64,000 bases of DNA. Source: an uncultured Verrucomicrobiota bacterium (GTDB taxonomy: Bacteria > Verrucomicrobiota > Kiritimatiellia > CAIVKH01). Under the pieces are notes generated by a model. The model saw only the letters and a list, made by a program, of their open reading frames with translations. It did not search any database and was not told the origin of the DNA. How positions within the stretch are numbered: position 1 is the first letter of the stretch; every line of letters begins with the position of its first letter. Position numbers and translations under genes: made by a program. The stretch covers positions 41,571 to 105,570 of the forward strand of contig CALMYG010000081.1 of NCBI GenBank assembly GCA_937873455.1. The letters run 5' to 3'. Below are positions 8,221 through 16,909 of this stretch, in pieces.

Positions 8221-8342
8221 AGGGCGCATCTCCGAGTTTTGACAAGTAGGCCGACCCTCTGCGGTCGGCGGAGAGGCGCCGGGGACAGAGCCCCGGCCTA
8301 CAAGGAACCTTTGCACAAACTCGGAGATGCGCCCTTCCATAA
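8214..8342. mobile_element. MITE-like element with terminal inverted repeats and target duplication
   Basis: The element spans 8221-8335 (115 bp). Its ends are perfect 19-bp inverted repeats, AGGGCGCATCTCCGAGTTT at 8221-8239 and the complement at 8317-8335. The direct repeat TCCATAA flanks it at 8214-8220 and 8336-8342, as expected for a 7-bp target-site duplication. Inside are further palindromes: GTAGGCCG/CGGCCTAC, and GCCGGGG-acaga-GCCCCGGC. It has no coding capacity, so it would depend on a transposase elsewhere. The left target copy contains the stop codon of the AEC transporter. Confidence 0.8.
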
Positions 8343-8351
8343 AAAACCCCT

Positions 8352-8366
8352 GTTAAAACGTTTAAC
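8352..8366. promoter_or_regulatory. Palindrome upstream of the secreted GH31 gene
   Basis: GTTAAA-ACG-TTTAAC is a perfect palindrome of the size and style of LacI-family operators. A similar sequence, GTTAAACGTAAAAC, lies at the expected start of transcription of the second GH31 gene (16847-16860). A shared sugar-responsive repressor is plausible but inferred. Confidence 0.4.
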
Positions 8367-8385
8367 AAGAAGGCTTGGTTTGGAT

Positions 8386-8475
8386 ATGATTAGCCGACTG
8401 TCCATGAGGGGAGCCGCGTTGGCGCTAATCATGGTCGGTAGTTTAACGGCCGGATTCGGCGTGGAGTTTCTATGA
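8386..8475 (+). CDS. 29-codon signal-peptide-like ORF overlapping the GH31 start
   Basis: This frame reads MISRLSMRGAALALIMVG and ends GFGVEFL, with its TGA overlapping the GH31 ATG as ATGA. The hydrophobic core resembles a signal peptide. AAGAAGG lies upstream at a rather long spacing. It could be a translated leader that couples initiation of the glycosidase, or the remains of an older N-terminus put out of frame. It may also be chance. Confidence 0.3.
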   Translation: MISRLSMRGAALALIMVGSLTAGFGVEFL

Positions 8476-11400
8476 CAAGGATGGGTTGCGGGCGGTGGTT
8501 GCGGGCAACGGCGTGTGGGTGGATCATAACGGTTTCTTCGGGGTGGGGCGCCGTAATCAATGCCGGGAACATTACCGGCGTGACCATCACCACCAATTCG
8601 GCCAACGGAATTTGGACCGCTTCCTTCGCCCTGCACAATGGCGGCTCCGCGGAAATTACGCCCTACGCTCCCGATCTGATCCGCGTGAACTATCACTGGG
8701 TTGGCCCGTTTAATGTCGAACAACCGATGATTGCCAAGCCGCTGGGCGAATGGTCCGCGCATACCGCCTCCATCACCGATCAGGGCAGCCGGTACGTGAT
8801 CCAAACCGCGCAGCTCGATGTCGAAGTCGAGAAGTCCCCCTTCAAGGTCCATTTTAAATCAAAGGCCGGATATTTCCTTTCCCAGGATGATTTCACCGAG
8901 CGCGACTCGGATTACAACTTCACCGGACAACGCGGCACCGGCTCCTCCAAGTTGAAGAACCGCCGGTTTATGCCGACCGGCCAGGCCATCTTCGGTCTCG
9001 GCGAATACGGCGGGCCGATGAATCGCCGTAACCGCGAGATGGATATCTGGAACACCGCCACCTACAACTGGGGGGAATTCACCAATCCGACCTACTTGCA
9101 TATCCCGTTCTTCTACGGCGTGCAGCCGGCCGGCGGCGGCAATCCGGCCTTCACCTACGGCATTTTTCTCAACAATCCCTGCCGCGCACTCTTCAAATTC
9201 GGCACGGAAAGCGGCGACCGCTTGTCCTATCAGGCCGGCGACGGACGCATGGACTATTTCTTTTTTGGCGGCGGCGGACAACACGCCTTTGCCACGGTCA
9301 TGGACCGGTTCTCCGAACTCACGGGCCGACCGACCTTCCTGCCCAAATGGGGGCTAGGCCACCACCTTTCCCGGTTCAGCTACGACAACCAGGACTGGGT
9401 TCAGTACATCGCCGACGAGGCTGGCAAGCAGGATATCCCCCTGGATGCCGTATACATGGATATTGACTACATGGACGCCGACGGCGATGGCGATATCGGC
9501 GATGGCCAGCTCCGCCAGTTGACCACGAATTTCAAGTTCCCCAATCCAGCCGGCTTGATCAGTTTCTGCGAAGCCCGCGGGGTCAAGGTGGTTCCGCTGA
9601 TTGAGCCCTGGCTGATTCCCGGCGACCCGTTGCACACCGAAGCCAACGCTTCCTTCCACTTCATCAAGGACAACGGCGGGAACACCGTTACCCGCAACAT
9701 CTATGTCGGACCGGTTTCCTTCTTCGACTACACCAGCACGCCGATGAACGATTGGTGGCGCGGCAAAATCCTCAACTGGATGAACAGTTTCAATTTCCAC
9801 GGCATCTGGAACGACCTCACCGAGCCGGAGGGCGGCGATCAGATTCCCCACAACGGATTGTTGTGGCTGGACGGCAAGTACGGGGACAACAACGACTCCC
9901 GCCGTTTCTGGTCCAACGAGCGAAATTACTTCGGCCTGCGCGCGGCCAAGCAAAGTTTCGACACCATGATGGCCAAGAATCCGAACAAGCGACCCTTTGT
10001 GCTCAGCCGGTCCGGTACCGCCGGCCTTCAGCGTTATGGCGTAAGCTGGAGCGGCGATACCCGCGCGGATTGGTTCTACCATCGCGCCACCATTCGGTTC
10101 GGCGCGGGCGCGATGATTGCCGGCGCGGCCTGGTTCGGCAATGACGTCGGCGGTTTTGCCGGCACCGCCAGCGATGAATTGATGGTGCGCTCCACCGAGG
10201 CCAACGCCCTCACCCCGTTTTTCCGGAACCACTGCGATAAAAGCGCAGCCAACCGCGAACCGTGGCGCTTTAATGATCCGTTCAAAAGCATGCAGCGCGA
10301 GCTGATCAAGTTCCGCTATAAACTCATGCCGTACTTCTACACCCTCGCTTACGAATCCGCCGTGATCAACGGCCGCCCGCTGAACGTGCCGCCGGTGTTC
10401 GACTATTACAACGACGCCAATACCTATACCGAGGCATCCGACTACGATTACCTGGTCGGTGAATTCCTGCTCGCCGCCCCGGTGTATGCCCAAGGCGCCA
10501 ACAGCCGGCAAGTTTACCTGCCGTACCGCGATGGCATCCACTGGTACAACTACCATAGCGGCTCGCGTCACAATGGCGGCCAGACCATCAACGTCAGCGC
10601 CCCGCTTGGAACCTTGCCCCTGTTTGTGCGCTCCGGTGCGATTATCCCCATGGGTCCATCCATGCAGTACGCCAATCAATTCCAGTCTCCGTGGATGGAC
10701 ATCAACTGCTGGCCGGATGGACAAAGCGAGTTCACCTTGTTCGAGGACGACGGCGAGTCCTGGAATTATCAAGCGAACGGCTATTCCAAGCGCCGGATGG
10801 TCAGCCATCGTACCGCCGCGTATTGGGACTTCACCATCGAAGCCAAACAAGGCAGCTATAACACCGGCAGCCGCGATTTTTATGTGTATGGGTACAACAT
10901 CGGCACCAACGAGGTCACCGGCGTGCGGGTCAACGGGGCGGCGATTCCGCAGGTGACTAACTTCGATGACGCTCCGCAAGGCTGGCGCATGGCCGCGCCG
11001 GGCCGCGTGGGTGTGAAAGTTCCCGACAACGGCGCTCACACCGCGATCCGCGTCAGTTTTGGCGATGTTGAGGATTCGATACAACTGGCGGCGGGCGCCT
11101 ATTCGGTGTCGGAGACCAGCGGTGTAGCGCGGGTGTTTGTCTCGCGTACCGGCTCGGCCACCGGTACGGTGAGCGTGGCCTTCAATACGGCTAATGGCAC
11201 CGCCATCGCCGGGGTGAATTATGCCAATACCAGCGGTTCGCTGGTCTGGAATCCCGGCGACACCGCCAATAAATTCGTGGATGTGACCATCGTGGATGAC
11301 CAGATTTACCAGGGCAACCTTACCTTCACGCTGAATCTGAGCAGTTCCATCGGGGCCAGCCTCGGCGCGCCCTCTTCAGCCGCCATCACCATTCTGGAAA

Positions 11401-12704
11401 ATGATCCAGTGCCGCCGACGCTGGTGATCACCAATCCCGCCGGGCCGATCGTGGTGAACGATGCCGTGACGAACATCGCGGTGCAAGGCGTCGCCAATGC
11501 ATTGGAATGGTCGGGCTTGCGCTGGAGCAACAGCCTGACCGGGGCCAGTGGATTGTCGCCGATCGCCTTTTACTGGACCATCCCCTCGGTGGGCCTCGGT
11601 GTCGGGACCAACCTCATCACTGTGACCGTCACGAACGTCGGTGGTACGGTGGCGTCGGACAGTGCGGCGAGCCCGGTCTATGCCGACGGCTGGGCCACCA
11701 ACGACAACGGCGGTTTTGGCTGGGGTCCATGGGCGATTTATACAAGTTCCGCCGACGGCAACCAAAATGGGCGTTTCGTGGCGGATAACGATTCGGTCAA
11801 TATCGGCCGCCCGGCCTGGGGACTTTATGCCAACAGCGGCAACTTGTCCGAGGCCAAGCGCCTCATGACCAATGCGCTTTCCGTTGGGCAGACGGTGAGT
11901 GTCAGTATGGACAATGGGTTTCTAGATCCCGGAGCGGGGACCGGGGTGGCCCTGCAAAATGCCGACGGTGTCACCCTCTGGGAATTTTTCTTCAACGGCG
12001 GCGATACGTATTACAGCATCAGCGGTGGAACGACGGATGTAGGTTGGACCGACGGCGGAATCCAGGTGAGCTTCACGCTGACCGGACCGACCACGTACCG
12101 GGCCCTGATTACCCCGAATGGCGGGAATACCCGGACGAACACCGGTAGCCTGATTTCCGCGGCCAACGGGGCCATTACGGTGTTCCGGGCCTGGAACTAC
12201 AACGCCGGCGCCGGTTCCAGTTACGACTTCTTTTTCAATAACCTCACAATCACCGGAGGCGGCGGCGCGACCACCAACGCCACGGTCCAGGTCATTCGAC
12301 CGGCCGCTTCGGAAAGCCTCATCCCCTCAGACTGGCGCGCCCGCCATAACTTGACCGGGCCGAATTCCGGGGATCACGACGACAAGGACGGCGATGGCCG
12401 GACCAACTATGAGGAATACCTCGCCGATACCGATCCCAACGATCCCGCCTCGGTGTTCAGCCGCATTGAAGGCCCGGTGTCGGCGGTCGAAGCGACCGGC
12501 GTCGTCTCGCTGTTGATTCCCGCGCCCACCACCAACAGCCGCCTCTACGATCTGGCCTATACGACCAACTTGTTGCCGGATGGCATCTGGACCCCCGTCG
12601 GTTTGAATGTCACCGGTGCGCCGCTCGGTGGAAGCGTTACCCTCACCGTGACCAACCCGCCGGGCCCGGGCACATATTTCCGTGGCCGGGTTTTCCTGCC
12701 CTGA
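8472..12704 (+). CDS. Secreted GH31 alpha-glucosidase with Calx-beta and C-terminal repeat modules
   Basis: The 1410-residue protein opens with a signal peptide ending near SSGWGA. Next comes an N-terminal beta-sandwich and a GH31 barrel: the nucleophile is D448 in WNDLTEP and the acid/base D529 in WSGDTRADW, with VYMDIDYMDADGDGD and HYHRA-like loops around them. GH31 enzymes cleave alpha-linked glucosides or xylosides with retention. Residues about 868-980 form a Calx-beta module. After it comes a beta-rich, Thr/Gly-rich region, and near residue 1300 an Asp-rich GDHDDKDGDGRTNYEEY EF-hand/thrombospondin-3-like motif seen in surface proteins of PVC bacteria. It probably acts outside the cell or at the surface on alpha-glucans. 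Confidence 0.88.
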   Translation: MTRMGCGRWLRATACGWIITVSSGWGAVINAGNITGVTITTNSANGIWTASFALHNGGSAEITPYAPDLIRVNYHWVGPFNVEQPMIAKPLGEWSAHTASITDQGSRYVIQTAQLDVEVEKSPFKVHFKSKAGYFLSQDDFTERDSDYNFTGQRGTGSSKLKNRRFMPTGQAIFGLGEYGGPMNRRNREMDIWNTATYNWGEFTNPTYLHIPFFYGVQPAGGGNPAFTYGIFLNNPCRALFKFGTESGDRLSYQAGDGRMDYFFFGGGGQHAFATVMDRFSELTGRPTFLPKWGLGHHLSRFSYDNQDWVQYIADEAGKQDIPLDAVYMDIDYMDADGDGDIGDGQLRQLTTNFKFPNPAGLISFCEARGVKVVPLIEPWLIPGDPLHTEANASFHFIKDNGGNTVTRNIYVGPVSFFDYTSTPMNDWWRGKILNWMNSFNFHGIWNDLTEPEGGDQIPHNGLLWLDGKYGDNNDSRRFWSNERNYFGLRAAKQSFDTMMAKNPNKRPFVLSRSGTAGLQRYGVSWSGDTRADWFYHRATIRFGAGAMIAGAAWFGNDVGGFAGTASDELMVRSTEANALTPFFRNHCDKSAANREPWRFNDPFKSMQRELIKFRYKLMPYFYTLAYESAVINGRPLNVPPVFDYYNDANTYTEASDYDYLVGEFLLAAPVYAQGANSRQVYLPYRDGIHWYNYHSGSRHNGGQTINVSAPLGTLPLFVRSGAIIPMGPSMQYANQFQSPWMDINCWPDGQSEFTLFEDDGESWNYQANGYSKRRMVSHRTAAYWDFTIEAKQGSYNTGSRDFYVYGYNIGTNEVTGVRVNGAAIPQVTNFDDAPQGWRMAAPGRVGVKVPDNGAHTAIRVSFGDVEDSIQLAAGAYSVSETSGVARVFVSRTGSATGTVSVAFNTANGTAIAGVNYANTSGSLVWNPGDTANKFVDVTIVDDQIYQGNLTFTLNLSSSIGASLGAPSSAAITILENDPVPPTLVITNPAGPIVVNDAVTNIAVQGVANALEWSGLRWSNSLTGASGLSPIAFYWTIPSVGLGVGTNLITVTVTNVGGTVASDSAASPVYADGWATNDNGGFGWGPWAIYTSSADGNQNGRFVADNDSVNIGRPAWGLYANSGNLSEAKRLMTNALSVGQTVSVSMDNGFLDPGAGTGVALQNADGVTLWEFFFNGGDTYYSISGGTTDVGWTDGGIQVSFTLTGPTTYRALITPNGGNTRTNTGSLISAANGAITVFRAWNYNAGAGSSYDFFFNNLTITGGGGATTNATVQVIRPAASESLIPSDWRARHNLTGPNSGDHDDKDGDGRTNYEEYLADTDPNDPASVFSRIEGPVSAVEATGVVSLLIPAPTTNSRLYDLAYTTNLLPDGIWTPVGLNVTGAPLGGSVTLTVTNPPGPGTYFRGRVFLP

Positions 12705-12710
12705 TCGGCC

Positions 12711-13157
12711 ATGAAGCGACGCAACATCGTGATGGCGTTCGGTGTGCTGCTGCTTGCTGCCGTGGCGATGGTGGCGGCACGCCTGCCGCGCGGTGTGATG
12801 CCGCTGGATGGCGCGACGCTTGAGCGCTACCAGGAAGCCAACAGCAAGGCCACCCGCGCGCTCATGGCGAAACACCCGGACATGCCCTACGCCTTGCGCG
12901 CGGCGACCGCGTTGCGCCGGGCCATTCGCGAGACCGGATACAACCCGGATGAAACCGTCGCGGCCTGGTTGTCGCCGGAGTTCCGCCGTGACCTTTTTGC
13001 CGAAGACCCGGCCGGCGCGGTTGGTGCTATTCGGTTTGCCGAGGCGCAATGCGCGGTGGCGTTGGGTACGGGCGCGGACGAAGAAACCGCCGCGCGGATC
13101 GCCGCGCTGTGGTCAAAAGACGTGATCAAAAAAGTTCCAAACCTTGGAACTTTTTGA
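12711..13157 (+). CDS. Small exported protein of unknown function
   Basis: The 148-residue product has an N-terminal hydrophobic signal or anchor (MAFGVLLLAAVAMVAARLP) followed by a mostly helical, Ala/Arg-rich domain with no family I recognise. It starts 6 bases after the GH31 stop and may be co-transcribed. Its last codons, KKVPNLGTF and the stop, lie inside the palindromic repeat at 13125-13158. The C-terminus has therefore been supplied by the repeat and may not be ancestral. Confidence 0.55.
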   Translation: MKRRNIVMAFGVLLLAAVAMVAARLPRGVMPLDGATLERYQEANSKATRALMAKHPDMPYALRAATALRRAIRETGYNPDETVAAWLSPEFRRDLFAEDPAGAVGAIRFAEAQCAVALGTGADEETAARIAALWSKDVIKKVPNLGTF

Positions 13158-13158
13158 T
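13125..13158 (+). terminator. Terminator-like palindrome, first copy
   Basis: GTTCCAA-acc-TTGGAAC is followed by TTTTT, and A-rich sequence precedes it, so it could act as an intrinsic terminator on both strands. It overlaps the end of the preceding reading frame. The core TTCCAAACCTTGGAAC recurs 32 bases downstream. Confidence 0.55.
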
Positions 13159-13166
13159 ACACGATT

Positions 13167-13187
13167 TTCCAAACCTTGGAACTTTTT
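13167..13187 (+). repeat. Second copy of the TTCCAAACCTTGGAAC palindrome
   Basis: The 15-bp palindrome core and the trailing TTTTT repeat exactly the copy at 13135-13155. Two tandem copies between genes suggest an extragenic repeat family used as, or derived from, terminators. Confidence 0.6.
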
Positions 13188-13250
13188 CGGACGATCACCG
13201 CGAAGCGCGCGTGGGTGTCCGGCCCTGAACCGGGTGAAGGAATGGATTGT

Positions 13251-14450
13251 ATGAGCATACCCTTGTTGGATTTAAAGCCGCAGTACCAGGCGCTGAAGGA
13301 CGAATTGAAGGCCGTGGTCGAGCGCGTCATGGAGTCCCAGTATTTTATTCTCGGGCCGGAAGTGGAGGGCCTGGAACGGGAGGTCGCCGACTACTCACAT
13401 TGCCAATTCGGTATTGGCGCATCTTCGGGGACGGATGCGTTGTTGATGGCGTTAATGGCCGCCGGCATTCAGGCGGGCGATGAGGTGATCACGTCGCCCT
13501 TCACGTTCTTCGCCACGGCCGGCTGCATCGCGCGGTTGGGCGCGCGGCCGGTATTTGTCGATATCGATCCGGTGACCTTCAACCTCGATCCGGCGCGAAT
13601 CGAAGCGGCGGTCACCCCGCGTACCAAGGCGATCATGCCGGTGCATCTGTACGGGCAAATGGCCGAGATGGAGCCGATCATGTCGGTCGCCGAACGCCAT
13701 GGCCTGATCGTGATTGAAGACGCCGCGCAGGCGATCGGCGCGGAATACCGGGGCCGGCGCGCCGGGTCGATTGGCCATATGGGTTGTTTCAGTTTCTTTC
13801 CCTCCAAGAATCTCGGCGGGTTTGGCGATGGCGGCATGGTGACCACGAACGATCCGGTGTTGGCCGAGAAGCTGAAGTTGCTGCGCAATCATGGCATGAA
13901 CCCCAAGTATTATTATCAGGTGATTGGCGGCAACTTCCGGTTGGACGCATTGCAGGCCGCCGTGTTGCGGGTCAAGCTCAAGCACCTTGACGCCTGGAGC
14001 GAGCAGCGCCAACAAAATGCGGCGTGGTACGGGGATGCCTTCGCCGCTACCGGGATTACCGTGGAGGCGACGGCGGTGGACTGCCTGAGTCGGGAGGCTT
14101 GCCGTCCGGCCGGAGGCGGGGGTTGCCGGTTACAGGCGGCGGGTCGGCGGGTGATCTTGCCGACGGCCTTGCCGGATCGACGGCACATTTACAACCAATA
14201 TGTCATTCGCACGGCGCAACGTGATGCGGTGATCGCCCATCTGGTCCGGGAGAAAATCGGACATGAAATCTACTACCCGGTTCCCTTGCATCAGCAGGAA
14301 TGCTTCCAGTACCTCGGCTACCGCGAAGGCGATTTCCCGGTGAGCGAATGCGCGGCGAAGACCACCCTCGCGCTCCCGATTTATCCGGAAGCCGGCGAGG
14401 CGAATATCCGTGCGGTAGCCGCGGCGGTCGCCGCCGCGGTGCGCGGGTAG
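13251..14450 (+). CDS. DegT/DnrJ/EryC1/StrS-family PLP aminotransferase
   Basis: The 399-residue product begins IPLLDLKPQY and carries the PLP-binding lysine K186 in SFFPSKNLGG, the EDAAQAIGA motif and the IGASSGTDALLMAL N-terminal block. Relatives transaminate nucleotide-linked keto-sugars for lipopolysaccharide or glycan synthesis. ATG 13251 is chosen for its GAAGGA at 9-nt spacing. The family block near residue 300 is interrupted by about 25 extra residues rich in Gly, Cys and Arg (roughly nt 14085-14160), which look like in-frame repeat DNA rather than fold. The substrate is unknown. Confidence 0.88.
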   Translation: MSIPLLDLKPQYQALKDELKAVVERVMESQYFILGPEVEGLEREVADYSHCQFGIGASSGTDALLMALMAAGIQAGDEVITSPFTFFATAGCIARLGARPVFVDIDPVTFNLDPARIEAAVTPRTKAIMPVHLYGQMAEMEPIMSVAERHGLIVIEDAAQAIGAEYRGRRAGSIGHMGCFSFFPSKNLGGFGDGGMVTTNDPVLAEKLKLLRNHGMNPKYYYQVIGGNFRLDALQAAVLRVKLKHLDAWSEQRQQNAAWYGDAFAATGITVEATAVDCLSREACRPAGGGGCRLQAAGRRVILPTALPDRRHIYNQYVIRTAQRDAVIAHLVREKIGHEIYYPVPLHQQECFQYLGYREGDFPVSECAAKTTLALPIYPEAGEANIRAVAAAVAAAVRG

Positions 14451-14469
14451 CGCCAACCATGGCGCGGCT

Positions 14470-16827
14470 CTAACCGTTCGCCGTCCAGGTGGCAAGGTCG
14501 GTTCCGGCCAAGAAGCTCTTGGTGGCTTCGAGCGCCGCTTCGCGTCCGTTGATGATCACGGTGGAAAACCGGTCGTGGAGCACAAAGGTCGGGCGGCACG
14601 CGCCGTAGCCTTTTTGCGTGTACTGCGTATCCATGTGCAATACGCCGTTTTTTACCGAGGCGGTTATGGCCAGGCGGCTGCGTTTGCCGTCGCGGTACTT
14701 TTCGGTAATGCCGTCGTCGAAGGCGTAGGTGGTGGCGGCAGTTCCGGTGCTGTCGTTTTTCAGGAAGACATGAAACGCGACCGCGCGTCCGTCGAACCCA
14801 TTGGTTTCCGGCAACTTCGGGGTCATCGGCACGATCGCGTTTTCCCGGAAATACAAGGGCGTTTGCAGCGCGCCGGGGGTCACCGATCGTTTCTGACCGC
14901 CTTCGAGCCATTGATCCTCCATGGTGGAGAACCATCGCCCGGGTCCGGGAAGAATCACCTCACGGGTTCGCTCGTGTTCGGAAAGAATGGGCGCCTGGAG
15001 AATGTCCGGGCCGGCCAGGAACGCATCGTCGATCCGGCCGAGCGGCAGCGCCTCGGTGTCCTCAAAGTCATGGAAGAGGGGACGCAGGATGGCTTCGCCT
15101 TCTTCTTCCTGCCGGATAAACAGGTTGTAGAGGTAAGGCCGCAGGGCGTAACGCAGTTGAATGTAGTGTTTCATGACCCGGAGGGTCTGATCATCAAACG
15201 CCCAAGGTTCCTGATGGCGCGTGCCAATCATGGAGTGGTTGCGGCAGAAGGGGAAGAGGAAGCAGGTCTTGACCCAATCCTGGATCAACTGCGGGGTGGC
15301 GTCACCGGCGAAGCCGCCGATGTCCGGGCCATTGAACGGAACGCCGGAAAGCGCGAGGTTGAGCGATACGGCGATGCAGTTGCGCAGGTAGTGATAACTG
15401 GACATGTTGTCGCCGGTCCAGAGCGCGGCGTTTTTGCCGATGCCGAGATAGCCGGAGCGGCTGATGACAAACGGACGTTCGCCCGGGTGCGCGGCGGCGA
15501 AGCCGGCCCGCGTCGCCTCGGCCATGCCGGATGCGTATTGGTTGTGGTAGGCATCGTGCGGTTGTTTGCCGCGGTTAAACAACATATCTTCATTGAGTAC
15601 GCTGCCGGTGGAGGGATCGTTCATGTCGATCCAGCAGCCGTGAAAGCCGTGCGCGGCGAAGTCCCGCACCCACTTGGCCCACCAGCGGCGGGTTTCGGGT
15701 AGGGAAAAATCCGGGAATACGGTTTCGCCTGGCCAAACCAGTCCGACAAAATCATCGCCCTGGGGATTTTTACAGAAAACATCGGCTTTTTTGCCGGAGT
15801 CGTAGACCGGATATTTTTTCTCTTTCTTCACCCCGGGATCGATGATCGGCACCACCTTGCGGCCCTTGGCGGCGAGGCGTTTCAACGTGCGGTCGATGGA
15901 GGGAAAATAGTCCTTGTTGAAGGTGAAAACCTTGAACGAGTCCATGTAATCGATATCGACCCACAGGCCATCGCAGGGAATGCCGTGTTTGGTGAAGTTT
16001 TCGTCGAGTTCATTCAGGCAGACTTCAGACTTGTAACCCCAGCGGCATTGATGATAACCGAGCGCCCAGGCCGGCGGGAGGGGCGTCACCCCGACCAGCT
16101 TCTGCATTTTACGGGTGAGTTCGGCGAGGCTGGGACCGACGATGATGTAGAGGTCGGGCATGCCGTTTTCCGCGCCGAAGGTTATGAATTTTTTCTCGGA
16201 ACCGCCCAGGTTCATTTGGCCGCCGCCGATCTTGATGGTGGCGCCGGTCGAGGCGAAGGCCGCGTGCGGATTGTCCAGCAGCAGCCCGAGATAGGTGTTG
16301 CCGCGCTTCACGATGATGTAGGGCATGCTGGCGTACATCGGATCGGGGCGGTCGTGGGCGATTTCATTCCAGTGGAAGTCGGCGAAAATGTCGGTATTCC
16401 AGAACTTGGTTTGAATGCCGGAGAGTTCGAGACCCCGCATTTTTTCGCCCATGCCGTAGAATTGCATGTCCGGCGTTTGTTCCAGCACGAAAACCGAGCG
16501 CTTGCCGCAGATGCCGAAGGTCATGCCTTTCGGGGTGGTTAGCAGGGGTTCACGCCCAGGTCCGGAAACGGTCAGACCAAAGGGTTCGGACAGGGTAAGG
16601 CGGTAAGGCGCGGCAGACGGTTTACGCGACATCGGGGGCGGACGCAACCCGGCCTGCGAAGCGCTCTTCTTCCAGAACGGTGACGAAGCGGTCAGCCGGA
16701 AGATTCCGTCCTGATGAGAGGTCACCGACATCTTCAGGGGCGTAGACCCAATTTTAACGGTTTGGTTCGGTCGAACCGAGCGGGCAAAGGTGAAGTTGGC
16801 GACGTGAGGAATTTTTCTAAAATACAT
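14470..16827 (-). CDS. Cytoplasmic GH31 alpha-glucosidase
   Basis: The 785-residue enzyme has no signal peptide, unlike the other GH31 in the window. The nucleophile is D401 in WIDMNDPS and the acid/base D473 in LWTGDN. LWVDIDYMDSFKVFTF and PPAWALGYHQCRW are standard GH31 blocks. It probably hydrolyses short alpha-glucosides after uptake, and glgP elsewhere in the window would handle longer chains. A candidate promoter and operator lie upstream. It ends 20 bases from the DegT gene, which converges on it. Confidence 0.92.
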   Translation of the reverse strand: MYFRKIPHVANFTFARSVRPNQTVKIGSTPLKMSVTSHQDGIFRLTASSPFWKKSASQAGLRPPPMSRKPSAAPYRLTLSEPFGLTVSGPGREPLLTTPKGMTFGICGKRSVFVLEQTPDMQFYGMGEKMRGLELSGIQTKFWNTDIFADFHWNEIAHDRPDPMYASMPYIIVKRGNTYLGLLLDNPHAAFASTGATIKIGGGQMNLGGSEKKFITFGAENGMPDLYIIVGPSLAELTRKMQKLVGVTPLPPAWALGYHQCRWGYKSEVCLNELDENFTKHGIPCDGLWVDIDYMDSFKVFTFNKDYFPSIDRTLKRLAAKGRKVVPIIDPGVKKEKKYPVYDSGKKADVFCKNPQGDDFVGLVWPGETVFPDFSLPETRRWWAKWVRDFAAHGFHGCWIDMNDPSTGSVLNEDMLFNRGKQPHDAYHNQYASGMAEATRAGFAAAHPGERPFVISRSGYLGIGKNAALWTGDNMSSYHYLRNCIAVSLNLALSGVPFNGPDIGGFAGDATPQLIQDWVKTCFLFPFCRNHSMIGTRHQEPWAFDDQTLRVMKHYIQLRYALRPYLYNLFIRQEEEGEAILRPLFHDFEDTEALPLGRIDDAFLAGPDILQAPILSEHERTREVILPGPGRWFSTMEDQWLEGGQKRSVTPGALQTPLYFRENAIVPMTPKLPETNGFDGRAVAFHVFLKNDSTGTAATTYAFDDGITEKYRDGKRSRLAITASVKNGVLHMDTQYTQKGYGACRPTFVLHDRFSTVIINGREAALEATKSFLAGTDLATWTANG

Positions 16828-16846
16828 GGAGAACTGCCTGTTTTTG

Positions 16847-16889
16847 GTTAAACGTAAAACGATTTATCACGAGAGCCGTTGGGCGTCAA
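16847..16889 (-). promoter_or_regulatory. Promoter and operator-like palindrome of the second GH31 gene
   Basis: On the minus strand TTGACG (16889-16884) is followed after 17 bp by TAAATC (16866-16861). The near-palindrome GTTAAACGTAAAAC (16847-16860, plus-strand reading) lies directly downstream, where a repressor would block the start. It resembles the palindrome upstream of the secreted GH31. Confidence 0.45.
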
Positions 16890-16909
16890 TGGTTAGTTGG
16901 ATATTCGGC

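Noticed and set aside
8386..8520. A frameshift joining the mini-ORF to the GH31 gene
   Set aside because: The GH31 frame has its own credible signal peptide, so no correction is needed. The mini-ORF is kept only as a low-confidence feature.
9354..11084. 576-codon antisense frame within the secreted GH31
   Set aside because: The sense frame carries the catalytic motifs. The antisense translation has no recognisable domain and no ribosome-binding site.
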